Assembly (NCBI GenBank): GCA_022791815.1
Contig: JAAVZU010000076.1
Span: forward strand, 1-57,290
Reading direction: 5' to 3'
Origin: Lachnospiraceae bacterium
GTDB taxonomy: Bacteria > Bacillota > Clostridia > Lachnospirales > Lachnospiraceae
Length of the DNA stretch: 57,290 bases
Of the stretch, positions 23,402-32,136 are shown piece by piece (position 1 is the stretch's first letter; each line of letters begins with the position of its first letter). The position numbers and the translations under genes are program-made. Below the pieces are notes generated by a model that saw only the letters and a list, made by a program, of their open reading frames with translations, did not search any database and was not told where the DNA came from.

Positions 23402-24598
23402 CTACTCTCCAACATACTCTCTAAGAAACCTTTTGCTAAGTTCTACCAATTCTTCTTCCTTCTTACCTTTCAGTATAAAATATCCTCTTCCCATAACAGA
23501 ATGTCCATCTACTACTTTTTCTTGATAACCTTTAGTTAAATGACATTCATAACCTACAAGGGGATACTTTCTTCTCAACGCTTCCTCTGTTGGGATTTTC
23601 GTTACCTCACAGTTTTCCATATCAAAATAATGTATCAGATAGGATTCTTCTTTATCTTTTTCTTTATGCTCTATTTTCCCTTTAACATTATCAACTCTTC
23701 CCTGTACCAATTGAATATAACACTCTATCATATTTATTCCAGTAACCAAAGGAGTAAATACATCATGAAGCCTGTGACCTGAAGGTCTTGCGGAAAGTTC
23801 GATTACAAAAGGTAAATTTCCTTCTCTGCGAATAATATCTGCATGTAATATGGTATTGGTAAGACCAAGTAAATTTGAAATCTTTTGTAAATATTTACTT
23901 ACATCCTTTCTCCATTCTTCTTCCTCTGGTCCTAATACAGAATAATATCCCACACATTGTCTTGCTGGTGGTGGTGTCAGCATTTTTTTACGTAATAAAA
24001 CTAGTTTAAAGTCACCATCTATTATCATGGCATCCACACCATACTCTGTTCCTTCTACCAATGTTTCCACCACATAATCTTCCTCTATAGGAGTTTGTTT
24101 CACAAAATCCTCCCACTGTTTTTTATTATCTATCTGCCACACGCCTCTGCTTCCTGCTCCAAATCTAGGCTTCACAATGGAAGGATATACTGGTTCTGGT
24201 TGAGGAATTTCCCCAGATTTTATCAACTGGCACTTGGCATTTCGAAATCCCGATTCAGATAATAGCTTATGAAATAAATATTTATCCGTACAAACGTTTG
24301 CAGATTTTTCTGACAATCCCACAAGACCATAATGGTCATTTACTGCCCCTGCACTAATTAAATATCTTCCAATAGGTACAGGCAGTATCATTCCATTTTC
24401 CCTAGTAACCCCTTTTTTATCTAAAATCTCATAAACCTTCTCAGGCTTTCTAATATCTACCACATAAGCTTCGTCTGCTACTGCTAATCCTGGTGCCCTT
24501 TTATCTCCGTCAAAAGCAAGAACTGTAAGTCCCAGTTTTTTTGCCTCTCCAATAGCAAAGATGCTTTCACTGCTTGCACCTATCACAATTCCAAACAT
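23402..24598 (-). CDS. ATP-grasp carboxylate-amine ligase
   Basis: A 398-residue ATP-grasp protein. An N-terminal Rossmann-like region (MFGIVIGASSESIFAIGEAK) is followed by the ATP-binding core (VKPRFGAGSRGVWQI near residue 145, VETLVEGTEYGVDAMI near 185) and a metal site FVIELSARPSGHRLHDVF near 275. These proteins join a carboxylate to an amine through an acyl phosphate. With the neighbouring aminotransferase it could build a peptide-like or amino-acid-linked product. Whether it feeds the pse pathway is not shown by the sequence. Confidence 0.82.
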   Translation of the reverse strand: MFGIVIGASSESIFAIGEAKKLGLTVLAFDGDKRAPGLAVADEAYVVDIRKPEKVYEILDKKGVTRENGMILPVPIGRYLISAGAVNDHYGLVGLSEKSANVCTDKYLFHKLLSESGFRNAKCQLIKSGEIPQPEPVYPSIVKPRFGAGSRGVWQIDNKKQWEDFVKQTPIEEDYVVETLVEGTEYGVDAMIIDGDFKLVLLRKKMLTPPPARQCVGYYSVLGPEEEEWRKDVSKYLQKISNLLGLTNTILHADIIRREGNLPFVIELSARPSGHRLHDVFTPLVTGINMIECYIQLVQGRVDNVKGKIEHKEKDKEESYLIHYFDMENCEVTKIPTEEALRRKYPLVGYECHLTKGYQEKVVDGHSVMGRGYFILKGKKEEELVELSKRFLREYVGE

Positions 24599-24738
24599 AC
24601 TATTCCCCTCTTTTCTGTCCTGTCTATAAGGAATCTTCCCTATCGCAGTTCCTATTTATTTTTAATGTAAAATATCGGATTTTCAAATATTATAAATCTA
24701 AATTCGATTTTCATTAAGAATATCTAAAAACCTCATCC

Positions 24739-26196
24739 TTACTCTTTCAAAAATGATTGTGGAAACAACTCTAACATAGGTATATCTTCTTTAGAGTTTC
24801 CTACTGCTGCACCTTCTTCCAGTGCAATCCCCTCTCTTTGGCAAATAATAAGCACACCTTTTCTCTTATCTGCATTTTCTCCCGTAATTCCCAAATGTCT
24901 TTTTTCCGGATGTAAAGTATAGGAAATATTCTTCTGTTCTGCCATCTTTTTTAACTCTTTCTTCAATTGTTCCTGTTCATTTTTATTCCAGCCTTCTTTA
25001 TTCCTTGTAATCAAGGTCTGTCGGTACAATTGATTGTTATGTTGATATTTTCTAATTTTTAACCGATATTTTTTCTCAAATATTTTCTGCTGTTCTATAG
25101 AAAATATATCTGCCAAAGGCATCCATTGTTCCCATATTTTATTATTCTCTGTTTGAATCCGTATATGTCCGCCTCCTGCAAAAACACCACCAGATAGACA
25201 ATCCTTTATTTTTCGGCATTTTCGCATTGCCTCCAAATAAGGAAGCTCCGTTGCAAGAAATATCTTGCTCTTTTGGGAAAGATGGCGTAACTGTTCCGCC
25301 ATAACATCTGTTAATTCCTGTTCCCCTTCGTTTACAATGGTTCCATCCACATCTAAGAAAATGGCTTTCGGATAACTAGGAATCCGAAATGCAGGATATG
25401 GCTGGAAAAACAATAATTCTTCTATATCTGTCCGATTGCTGTATGCCAGATAGCAATTACATTCCCTTCTGCCACAGCCATTTCCTTCAGTTTTTCCTTT
25501 ACTTGATGCATGAAGATTACAAAAATATTTGCTGCCATCTGCCTCATAAAAAACTGACTGTCGGCATCTTTGCAAATCTGCTTTTCTATGCTCCATTTGA
25601 AGTGAAAAATATGGGTCAATTTTTTCAAAAATCTCTAATTCCTCTACTGTATAACTTTCCTTTCTTCCATCCATTTTATTAACCCAGACATAAATAGAAT
25701 CTGGTAATTGTCTTCGCAATTCCAAAAGTGTTGAAATCTCTTTTGGATTTCCCACCATTCCTACAGAAAATGCAACCCCTGCCAATTTCAGCTTTCGGCA
25801 TTGTTCCACAAATCGTTCTATAGTTGTCATAGAGGGATGAAAAGTACACCACAGACGGAGTTTCTCTTTTTTTCCTTGACATTCCTCATAAATTCCCAAC
25901 ATCCTTTCCAGTGGAAAGCTAAAATTCGTCTGGCATCCTATATATTCCAGCAATTCAATCTGGCTAAGCTCTGCCATAGCACGCCAATAATATGCATGAA
26001 CTAATGCTTCACCATAAGGAACAATCAGCACCGCATGTTTGCTGTTTTCTTTTTTCATCTGTGCTATAAAATTCCAAAGTGCCTCTCTATCCCGTTCCTT
26101 TTGTCTTTCTGTCATTTTCCGCTTGGAAAAAGGGCAGTAGCTACAGCTATAATTGCAGGATGTCAGATATCCTCTGTAAAAAATCTGCTTTCCCAT
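24739..26196 (-). CDS. STM4011-type radical SAM protein fused to a HAD hydrolase
   Basis: A 485-residue two-domain protein. The radical SAM part (1-265) has CX3CX2C at C14, C18, C21 and five further Cys (C211, C226, C241, C246, C248) likely to hold an auxiliary Fe-S cluster. The C-terminal part (about 275-485) is a Cof-type HAD phosphatase: DVDGT with D282 and D284, KRKGVLI, and GNSKEDIPML. It overlaps the STM4012 gene by 34 bp. STM4011-family proteins, as I recall them, are about 280-300 residues and lack the HAD part, so this is an unusual fusion. The substrate is unknown. Confidence 0.8.
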   Translation of the reverse strand: MGKQIFYRGYLTSCNYSCSYCPFSKRKMTERQKERDREALWNFIAQMKKENSKHAVLIVPYGEALVHAYYWRAMAELSQIELLEYIGCQTNFSFPLERMLGIYEECQGKKEKLRLWCTFHPSMTTIERFVEQCRKLKLAGVAFSVGMVGNPKEISTLLELRRQLPDSIYVWVNKMDGRKESYTVEELEIFEKIDPYFSLQMEHRKADLQRCRQSVFYEADGSKYFCNLHASSKGKTEGNGCGRRECNCYLAYSNRTDIEELLFFQPYPAFRIPSYPKAIFLDVDGTIVNEGEQELTDVMAEQLRHLSQKSKIFLATELPYLEAMRKCRKIKDCLSGGVFAGGGHIRIQTENNKIWEQWMPLADIFSIEQQKIFEKKYRLKIRKYQHNNQLYRQTLITRNKEGWNKNEQEQLKKELKKMAEQKNISYTLHPEKRHLGITGENADKRKGVLIICQREGIALEEGAAVGNSKEDIPMLELFPQSFLKE

Positions 26197-27461
26197 TCCT
26201 GCATCCTTCCTTTCACCTCTGGAGAAATCAATTGAGGTCCCAGATAATCAGATAACATCATACCCTCACTGGTAAGCATGTACTTATTATTTTCTTCCTT
26301 AACATAGCCCTTTTCTTTCCAGATATTTAATAAATCAAATTCTTTTTCTATATCTTCTCCAAATTTCTGTTTATAGTTTTCTTTATCTAATCCACTGATA
26401 AATAACAAATTTTTTATAATATACCGTCTCTTTTCTTCTCCTTTGTCAAGGAAAAAACCATGGGTAATCTTTCGGAAATCTTTTGTAGAAAGATATGCAT
26501 CTAACTGCTTTTTACAATCTTTTTGACGGACATAATATGGAGTACAAAAATGAAGATTGCCGAGATAACTTCTGCCACCACATCCAATAGAAAGAGTATT
26601 TCCAAATCCACAGTCCTCGGCTGGTGCCAGTGGTACATAATCTTTTCTTACAAAACGCCGCATGGAATACTGCACATATCCGCTTTGTTTTAAATACTCA
26701 CAAACCAAATCATACATCATCCTAGTATTCTCTGATCTTTTCTCCTGCTTATCCTTTAATAATGTTCCGTTTTTGATATAAAGGGGATAAACAAAAAGTT
26801 CCTCTGGTTCATAAGAAACTCCTTCTTTTAAAGTTTCTTTTAAGGATTCTTTTGTTTGTCCTGGTATTCCATAAATAAAGTCCAGATTCAGACAAGAAAA
26901 CTCAACTTTTTTTATAGCTTTTATAGCATTCCTTGCCTGATTAGGTGAATGTATCCTGTATAATCTTTTTAGTTCTTCTTCCCAGAAACTTTGAATACCA
27001 AGACTAATTCTCGTAACCCTTCTTTCCTTTGCAATCAAAAGCTTATCTTCTGTCGTTTGATTTGGAGAAGTCTCTATAATAACTGGATAGTCTTTTTTCC
27101 CCATAACCCTTTCTGCCATGGAAAATAACCGTTCTAACTGCTTTTCTTCTAAATATAATGGAGTTCCGCCGCCTATTGTCAAATCCATAAAAGAATAAGC
27201 ATCCAGTGCATACTGTTCTATTTGTCTTTCCATTGTATCTAAATATGTGTCTACATACTCTGTTGTCCGTCCAGTAACAGAAAATAAATTACAATAGCCA
27301 CATTTTACCTGACAAAAGGGAATATGAAAATACAGACTATTCTCCTGTTCTCCCTGCAGACGTGGCAAATAGTCTCGTATATCCACATTTTTTAAGGTTC
27401 GATATGCTGTTTTATGAGGATAACTATACATATATTGCTGATAAATCTCTTCTTTTTTCAC
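26163..27461 (-). CDS. STM4012-type radical SAM protein (HemN-like)
   Basis: A 432-residue HemN-like radical SAM protein. CX3CX2C is at C50, C54, C57 (FHIPFCQVKCGYC), followed by TIGGGTPLYL and ISLGIQSFWEEEL typical of HemN relatives, and a winged C-terminal part. Lineage and neighbours point to the STM4012 family rather than coproporphyrinogen dehydrogenase. It is translationally coupled to the STM4011-type gene. The preceding 237-bp gap contains a palindromic repeat, but all five genes of the cassette run the same way. Reaction unknown. Confidence 0.82.
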   Translation of the reverse strand: MKKEEIYQQYMYSYPHKTAYRTLKNVDIRDYLPRLQGEQENSLYFHIPFCQVKCGYCNLFSVTGRTTEYVDTYLDTMERQIEQYALDAYSFMDLTIGGGTPLYLEEKQLERLFSMAERVMGKKDYPVIIETSPNQTTEDKLLIAKERRVTRISLGIQSFWEEELKRLYRIHSPNQARNAIKAIKKVEFSCLNLDFIYGIPGQTKESLKETLKEGVSYEPEELFVYPLYIKNGTLLKDKQEKRSENTRMMYDLVCEYLKQSGYVQYSMRRFVRKDYVPLAPAEDCGFGNTLSIGCGGRSYLGNLHFCTPYYVRQKDCKKQLDAYLSTKDFRKITHGFFLDKGEEKRRYIIKNLLFISGLDKENYKQKFGEDIEKEFDLLNIWKEKGYVKEENNKYMLTSEGMMLSDYLGPQLISPEVKGRMQEWESRFFTEDI

Positions 27462-27615
27462 CTTAATCTCCCTTTCATTCGTTTATAACTAAGTAATTAT
27501 AAAAGTCCATTCTATCCATCAATTAACTCTTAGTTATATATCTGTATGACAAATTATTATTTATGCAAAATAACCATTTATGTAGAAATGCATGTTTCGT
27601 TAAAAAATAAGTTTT

Positions 27616-27694
27616 GTAACTGTTCATAATTTTTAAGTATTACAGAATAAAGATGTTCATTATGTAACAGTTCAGCCATCGGCTGAACTGTTAC
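27616..27694. repeat. GTAAC-type intergenic repeat between STM4013 and STM4012
   Basis: GTAACTGTTCA at 27616 leads through ATTACAGAAT to a perfect hairpin GTAACAGTTCAGCC (27664-27677) and GGCTGAACTGTTAC (27681-27694). It ends 4 bp before the STM4013 stop. No T run follows leftward, so it is a repeat rather than a normal terminator, though the stem may stabilise the mRNA end. The remaining gap to 27462 is plain AT-rich sequence. Confidence 0.75.
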
Positions 27695-27698
27695 TTCA

Positions 27699-28574
27699 TT
27701 ACACATTCATAATATAATGTTTATATGGTATAGTATTTACCATAGGATGGTTTATTCCATGAGAAAAACAGCCATCTTCTCCATAACAGGTTCCATGATC
27801 CGAACAACAGATTACAAAAGTATCTCCCTTTTCTTTAAATGCATCAAAAAGCGGTACTAATTCTTTATCTACATACCGGAGTGCTGCTCCATGGCTTTTC
27901 CTATCATCTCTTTCCCAACCCCTATCTGGCTGTATTGTTTGATTGGGATTTTGTTCCAGATCAAGATAAAAATAATTAGGATAATGAATTGCAGAAATAT
28001 TTAGATACATAAAAATTTTGTTATCCAAAGGAATTTTCCCTAACCACCTCTTTGCAAAGTCAATCTGATTTCTAGTACTGTCTGCTACCCTTGGGGAATA
28101 GGAAGGATTCCAAAAACTATGAGTAAAATAACTAGGAAATATCTTTCCCAATCCAGATCGTTTATCAAAAAAAGAAACTCCTCCAATACAGCAGGTTTCA
28201 TAACCTTCCTCTGCTAATGCCTCCACAAAATTACTTTGTGAAAATCCGTATGCACCCTTTGGTGCCTTTCGTCCCATTCCCACATTCTCTGGAAAAAACA
28301 ACTGTATACGTTCTTTGTGTTGTTTCGCATCTGCATAACAAGGAAAAAAACCTGCAAACATTCCCTGATGTGCCGGGTAAGTAAAATTTCCCACTGCCTG
28401 GCACTTCTGCCATATTCCATATTGACTTAATGTAGGTGTATTTCCAAGCTCTTCCTCTTCTTTTGCTACATCATACCGAAGTGCATCTAAACACAAAAAA
28501 AGAATATGATGACTTCCTATAATCTGATTCATATCCACATTTATACATTCTTTGCTGCCATCATTCTCTATCAC
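27699..28574 (-). CDS. STM4013-type alkaline-phosphatase-fold hydrolase
   Basis: A 291-residue protein of the sulfatase/alkaline phosphatase fold. The first metal site is in LFLCLDALRYDV near residue 31, the probable nucleophile in NFTYPAHQGMFAGF near 62, and the second metal site in CCSDHGTCYGEDGCFSHG near 255. These features and the neighbours match the STM4013/SEN3800 hydrolase family. The family probably removes a phosphate or similar ester group; the substrate is not known. No signal peptide is visible, so it acts in the cytoplasm. Confidence 0.82.
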   Translation of the reverse strand: MIENDGSKECINVDMNQIIGSHHILFLCLDALRYDVAKEEEELGNTPTLSQYGIWQKCQAVGNFTYPAHQGMFAGFFPCYADAKQHKERIQLFFPENVGMGRKAPKGAYGFSQSNFVEALAEEGYETCCIGGVSFFDKRSGLGKIFPSYFTHSFWNPSYSPRVADSTRNQIDFAKRWLGKIPLDNKIFMYLNISAIHYPNYFYLDLEQNPNQTIQPDRGWERDDRKSHGAALRYVDKELVPLFDAFKEKGDTFVICCSDHGTCYGEDGCFSHGINHPMVNTIPYKHYIMNV

Positions 28575-28689
28575 ATTATTATCCTTCTTTCTTATTCTTA
28601 GATAATTAAATCTTATGATACTATATCCTTTTCCTAAGCAGCCTTTACTATGCCAAAGGTACTTTCCACTAATCTAGTTACCAGCCATA

Positions 28690-29724
28690 TTAATTGTACA
28701 TTCTACTTCGCATATATGCAATCTGGTTAGTGTATATCAAATTTTCACCATAAATATCCTGATACAATAAATCCCCTTGTCCATTCATTTCAATAATTCG
28801 GGGTTTTCCTGTTTTTCTATCTAACATAACATCTAAACCTGCCATCTGCACTTGTGGAAAAACTGCCATTGCATTCTGGCACAACTTTTCTATCTCTTTT
28901 AAAACATTATCATGATTCCAAGATTCTTGTGTATGGAAAAGTTCCTCCAAGGAAATAGCTCCATTGTTTAAATGAAGATTGGTAATTGGTGATGCAGATT
29001 TTCTTGCCAGAATATACTCCATTCGGTTGAACTGCCATAACACCCGAAAATCAAAACTCTCTTTTCCAATTCCTGCTTTGGGATACCATCGTTCTACTAT
29101 AGTATCTAGGGATGTAATCGCGTTTACAATTTCATCAATTTCTTTTTCATTCGTTATCTTTCTAATCTTCTTTTGCTGCAACAGGAAGTTTGATTCTACA
29201 CAAACAGCAGTATATGCTGCTAACTTCCCTGTAACCGGCTGCATAGAAAGTGCTAAAATTCCTGCTGCCCCTGAGCCATAGACTGGTTTCAAAAAAATAG
29301 ACCAACACTTCTTTTCTTTCATAATTGCTTTTAATTCTTGAAAATTCTTTGGATTCTTTCCTATCATAGTAGTAACTGGAAAATTATGTTTCTGCAATTT
29401 CTCCTTACAAGCAACCTTATCCAACAACTGCAAAATTGCGGAAGGCGGATTCAAAAAGCATATCTCCTTCTTCCTTCCAATTTCCTCCAATTCACAAAGC
29501 TGCTCTTGATACTCTTTTATTTTTTCCGTTAAATTCAAAATATTATATTCATCAAAAGAGGGTGGGTCAATTTTCACAAACCCACCCTCCATATCTTTAT
29601 TTCTCCATTCAGACCAAGAAAAAAAATCTATGATAACCTGTTGTTTGACAGCCGCTTTTATAAAAAATTCTGTTCTTTTACTATCAGGCTCTCCAATCAA
29701 AATAATTTTCTTATTGTTCACCAT
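28690..29724 (-). CDS. STM4014-type ATP-grasp-like protein
   Basis: A 344-residue protein. The core has the features of an ATP-grasp ligase: IFLKPVYGSGAAGILAL near residue 140 for nucleotide binding, and a late AGLDVMLDRKTGKPRIIEMNGQGD block carrying metal-binding Asp and Glu/Asn. Size, order and neighbours match the STM4014 family. ATP-grasp enzymes in peptide pathways join carboxylates to amines or hydroxyls. It starts 7 bp after the STM4015-type gene ends, so the two are almost surely co-translated. Its substrate may be that LRR protein, which is inference. Confidence 0.78.
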   Translation of the reverse strand: MVNNKKIILIGEPDSKRTEFFIKAAVKQQVIIDFFSWSEWRNKDMEGGFVKIDPPSFDEYNILNLTEKIKEYQEQLCELEEIGRKKEICFLNPPSAILQLLDKVACKEKLQKHNFPVTTMIGKNPKNFQELKAIMKEKKCWSIFLKPVYGSGAAGILALSMQPVTGKLAAYTAVCVESNFLLQQKKIRKITNEKEIDEIVNAITSLDTIVERWYPKAGIGKESFDFRVLWQFNRMEYILARKSASPITNLHLNNGAISLEELFHTQESWNHDNVLKEIEKLCQNAMAVFPQVQMAGLDVMLDRKTGKPRIIEMNGQGDLLYQDIYGENLIYTNQIAYMRSRMYN

Positions 29725-29731
29725 ATTCTCC

Positions 29732-30601
29732 CTATTCTGTCAACATTGGCCAACAAGTTATTTCATCATCCCATTCATCTGGTTCATTTTGCTCATCTGT
29801 ATCCACCTCTATTGGCAATGCCTCTAATTTTTCCATCATTTCATCAGTGAGATAATGATAGTGTACATCCAGACACTTAACATTAGGAAACTCTGGTAAC
29901 TTATCCAACAAAAGCTGTCCACCTTTATCCGTAAGAGAACCCATAGATAACTCCAAACGGTTAATCTGTTTCATATATTTTGATTCCAATACAGCCTTAC
30001 AAATCTCATCTTGAATCTCGCTGTCTACAATAGCAAGATTCTCTAGGGCTGGAAAGTCAGACTTCTCCAATAACTCTTCAATATCTTTAATAGATCCATC
30101 AAACCCATAATCCTCTACACCTATGTATAAGGTTAATGATTTCAACGCTGGCAGGTTTGCATCACGAACACTTTCAATCACTTCCTTTGGCAGTCCACCG
30201 CAGATAATCTCCAAAGACTGTAAATTTGGTGCTTCTATTTTTCCAAGTGTCAAATCAGTACTTCCTTTAATGGTTAAACTCTCCAATTGTGGCATAGCAT
30301 GAAACAGATTTTCATAATTTCCTTGGATAATCCAAGAGACTTCACATTCTTCAAAATCCATATCCCCAATAAAAAGACTCTTGATATGGGAAAATTGTTC
30401 CTTATTCTCTATAATATCATCTATAATATCTTGAGCACCTGATTCCGTATCATCCCATGCATTTCCCCAATCTCCAATTACAACCTCTTCCAACTCTGTA
30501 AATTTCGGGTCTGCCATAATATCAGCAACCATTGTTTTGAAAGATTTGTCTCCTTCTTCATATTCTTCATACTCATAACTAAATTTTTTGCTCTTATACA
30601 T
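29732..30601 (-). CDS. STM4015-type leucine-rich-repeat protein
   Basis: A 289-residue soluble acidic protein. Residues about 85-260 contain degenerate leucine-rich repeats (LESLTIKGSTDLTLGKIEA, LQSLEIICGGL, LKSLTLYIGV, LENLAIVDSEI, INRLELSMGSLTDKG, VKCLDVHYHYLTDE). The last 25 residues are a disordered acidic tail ending EITCWPMLTE. AAAGGAG precedes the ATG. It is the first gene of the five-gene cassette. LRR domains bind proteins, so it may be a scaffold or the substrate of the modifying enzymes downstream. The family is conserved but, to my knowledge, uncharacterised. Confidence 0.82.
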   Translation of the reverse strand: MYKSKKFSYEYEEYEEGDKSFKTMVADIMADPKFTELEEVVIGDWGNAWDDTESGAQDIIDDIIENKEQFSHIKSLFIGDMDFEECEVSWIIQGNYENLFHAMPQLESLTIKGSTDLTLGKIEAPNLQSLEIICGGLPKEVIESVRDANLPALKSLTLYIGVEDYGFDGSIKDIEELLEKSDFPALENLAIVDSEIQDEICKAVLESKYMKQINRLELSMGSLTDKGGQLLLDKLPEFPNVKCLDVHYHYLTDEMMEKLEALPIEVDTDEQNEPDEWDDEITCWPMLTE

Positions 30602-30629
30602 ATTTGTTCTCCTTTCAAATAGATATTCT

Positions 30630-30657
30630 GTAACTGTCCAGAACCATGAACAGTTAC
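30630..30657. repeat. GTAAC-type palindromic repeat upstream of the STM cassette
   Basis: GTAACTGTCCA (30630-30640) faces TGAACAGTTAC (30647-30657) with one mismatch, 29 bp upstream of the STM4015-type start. The remaining gap to 30836 has no gene I can support. Confidence 0.65.
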
Positions 30658-30836
30658 AATATTCTTTACAATTCTACACACCTGTTGTCTGATATAGGCA
30701 ACACCAACAAATTTCCCATTGCAATCAGCATATCAACTATACAGGCTTCACAACAAATAAAATTTTATGAAAACTACTGATATACTTATTATACAAAATC
30801 CATCAATCGAATGCAAGTTCTATTTTTCTTTTTATA

Positions 30837-31127
30837 TTATTCCTTATTCATTCGCTCAAATACCAATTCATACCCATCTTTTCCATAATCTAGTGTCCTC
30901 TTGACCCTGCTAATGGTGGCTGTAGATGCCCCCGTTTCTTTAGAAATCTCTGTATACACCTTATGTTCCCATAACATCTTTGCTACCTGAAAACGCTGGG
31001 AAAAAGACTGCAATTCATTTATGGTACAAATGTCTTCAAAGAAATGGTAACATTCTTCTTTGGTTTCTAATGTACAGATTGCCTGCATTAACATATCCAT
31101 ATCTGCACTATGCAATTTATCATTCAT
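30837..31127 (-). CDS. YerC/YecD family TrpR-related regulator
   Basis: A 96-residue protein of the TrpR superfamily. CTINELQSFSQRFQVAKMLW and SKETGASTATISRVKRTLDYG are the helix-turn-helix features of YerC/YecD. Its ligand and targets are not established; unlike TrpR there is no clear link to tryptophan genes here. It is followed at 31158 by the PHP protein's gene on the same strand, with the order PHP gene then yerC in transcription, 30 bp apart. Confidence 0.9.
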   Translation of the reverse strand: MNDKLHSADMDMLMQAICTLETKEECYHFFEDICTINELQSFSQRFQVAKMLWEHKVYTEISKETGASTATISRVKRTLDYGKDGYELVFERMNKE

Positions 31128-31157
31128 AAGAATACTCCCCCTGTTATTTTTTACTCT

Positions 31158-31877
31158 CTAGTAAGTTTTCCTGCTTAACAGCTCTTTATATTTTTCTACA
31201 GATGTATTTGCAATCAATTCTTCTGGGAAATCCAATTCTTTCAATAAGGCTTCTGCATATACAAAATTTCCTACATCAAATTCCACATGAGCATCACTAT
31301 TTACAATAATTGGTACATTTTCATTGGCACAAAGTGCTAACATTTCCTTATAATTTTCTCTGGCATTTGCCCGAAATGAGGTTGGAGATAATGAAGTATT
31401 ATTTACCTCTAACAAAGTTTTTGTCTCCTTTGCCCTTTTTACTAATTCTTTATAGTCAATAGGATAACGGCTGTCATCTGGATGCCCGATAACCTGAATC
31501 CTTGGATTCTCCATAACCCGCAGATATGCCTGAGTATTTTCTTTACAGCTTCCTGGAGTAATACAAGGAGTATGGAGGCTTGCTATTCCATAATAAAGTT
31601 TTTGCAATGTCTCCTTAGAAATATCAATATTTCCTTGATAATCCATAATATTAGCTTCCACGCCAAAAAGTAGCTGAATTCCTTCTAATTCCTTTGGAAA
31701 AATCCTTAGATTTGAAAAATAAATTTCACTGCAGGTTCCTGGCATACTAGGTGCATGTTCAGAAATTCCAAGCAATTCCAACCCTTTTTCTTTGGCTGCA
31801 TGAACCATTTCATAAATTGTACTATATGCATGTCCACTGGCAATTGTGTGGGTATGGGTATCTAAAACAAATTTCAT
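31158..31877 (-). CDS. PHP-domain phosphoesterase (YcdX-like)
   Basis: A 239-residue PHP-family metal-dependent phosphoesterase. Motifs: LDTHTHTIASGHAYS at the N-terminus, SEHAP near residue 40, VEANIMD near 73, IGHPDD near 130 and NSDAHVEFDVG near 190, which supply the His/Asp ligands for a three-metal site. It resembles E. coli YcdX and histidinol phosphatase relatives. The natural substrate is not clear. It is the first gene of a two-gene unit with the YerC/YecD regulator. Confidence 0.9.
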   Translation of the reverse strand: MKFVLDTHTHTIASGHAYSTIYEMVHAAKEKGLELLGISEHAPSMPGTCSEIYFSNLRIFPKELEGIQLLFGVEANIMDYQGNIDISKETLQKLYYGIASLHTPCITPGSCKENTQAYLRVMENPRIQVIGHPDDSRYPIDYKELVKRAKETKTLLEVNNTSLSPTSFRANARENYKEMLALCANENVPIIVNSDAHVEFDVGNFVYAEALLKELDFPEELIANTSVEKYKELLSRKTY

Positions 31878-32071
31878 ATCATTTTCCTTTCTATCCTATT
31901 GATATTCTCTTTCTTGTAATGCCAAAAATATTTTCTAAAAACGGCTTATTATGTTTTATCTTATCATAAAATATAACACTTTATCAAGCCTTGGCAAACT
32001 TGCAATTTATCTTAACAAAAAATTTTGCGTTTATATTATTATCTACTATTTTTAATCATATATAAAAAATA

Positions 32072-32112
32072 CCTCCAAAGTAATTGTTTTTCTACACAAT
32101 TTACTTTGAAGG
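32072..32112 (-). terminator. Terminator of the giant-protein/DUF3592 unit
   Basis: CCTTCAAAGTAAATTGT and ACAATTACTTTGGAGG form a long, nearly perfect stem; read leftward it is followed by ATTTTTTATA. It lies 25 bp past the DUF3592 gene. Confidence 0.85.
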
Positions 32113-32136
32113 CATGCTTGACAAGTTAAATTTACA

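Noticed and set aside
24599-24738. Possible small gene between the ATP-grasp and STM4011-type genes
   Set aside because: No start with a ribosome-binding site and no open frame longer than about 20 codons.
27664-27694. Ordinary intrinsic terminator of the STM4013-type gene
   Set aside because: The stem is strong, but no T run follows in the direction of transcription, and the same arms recur at other sites, so it is treated as a repeat.
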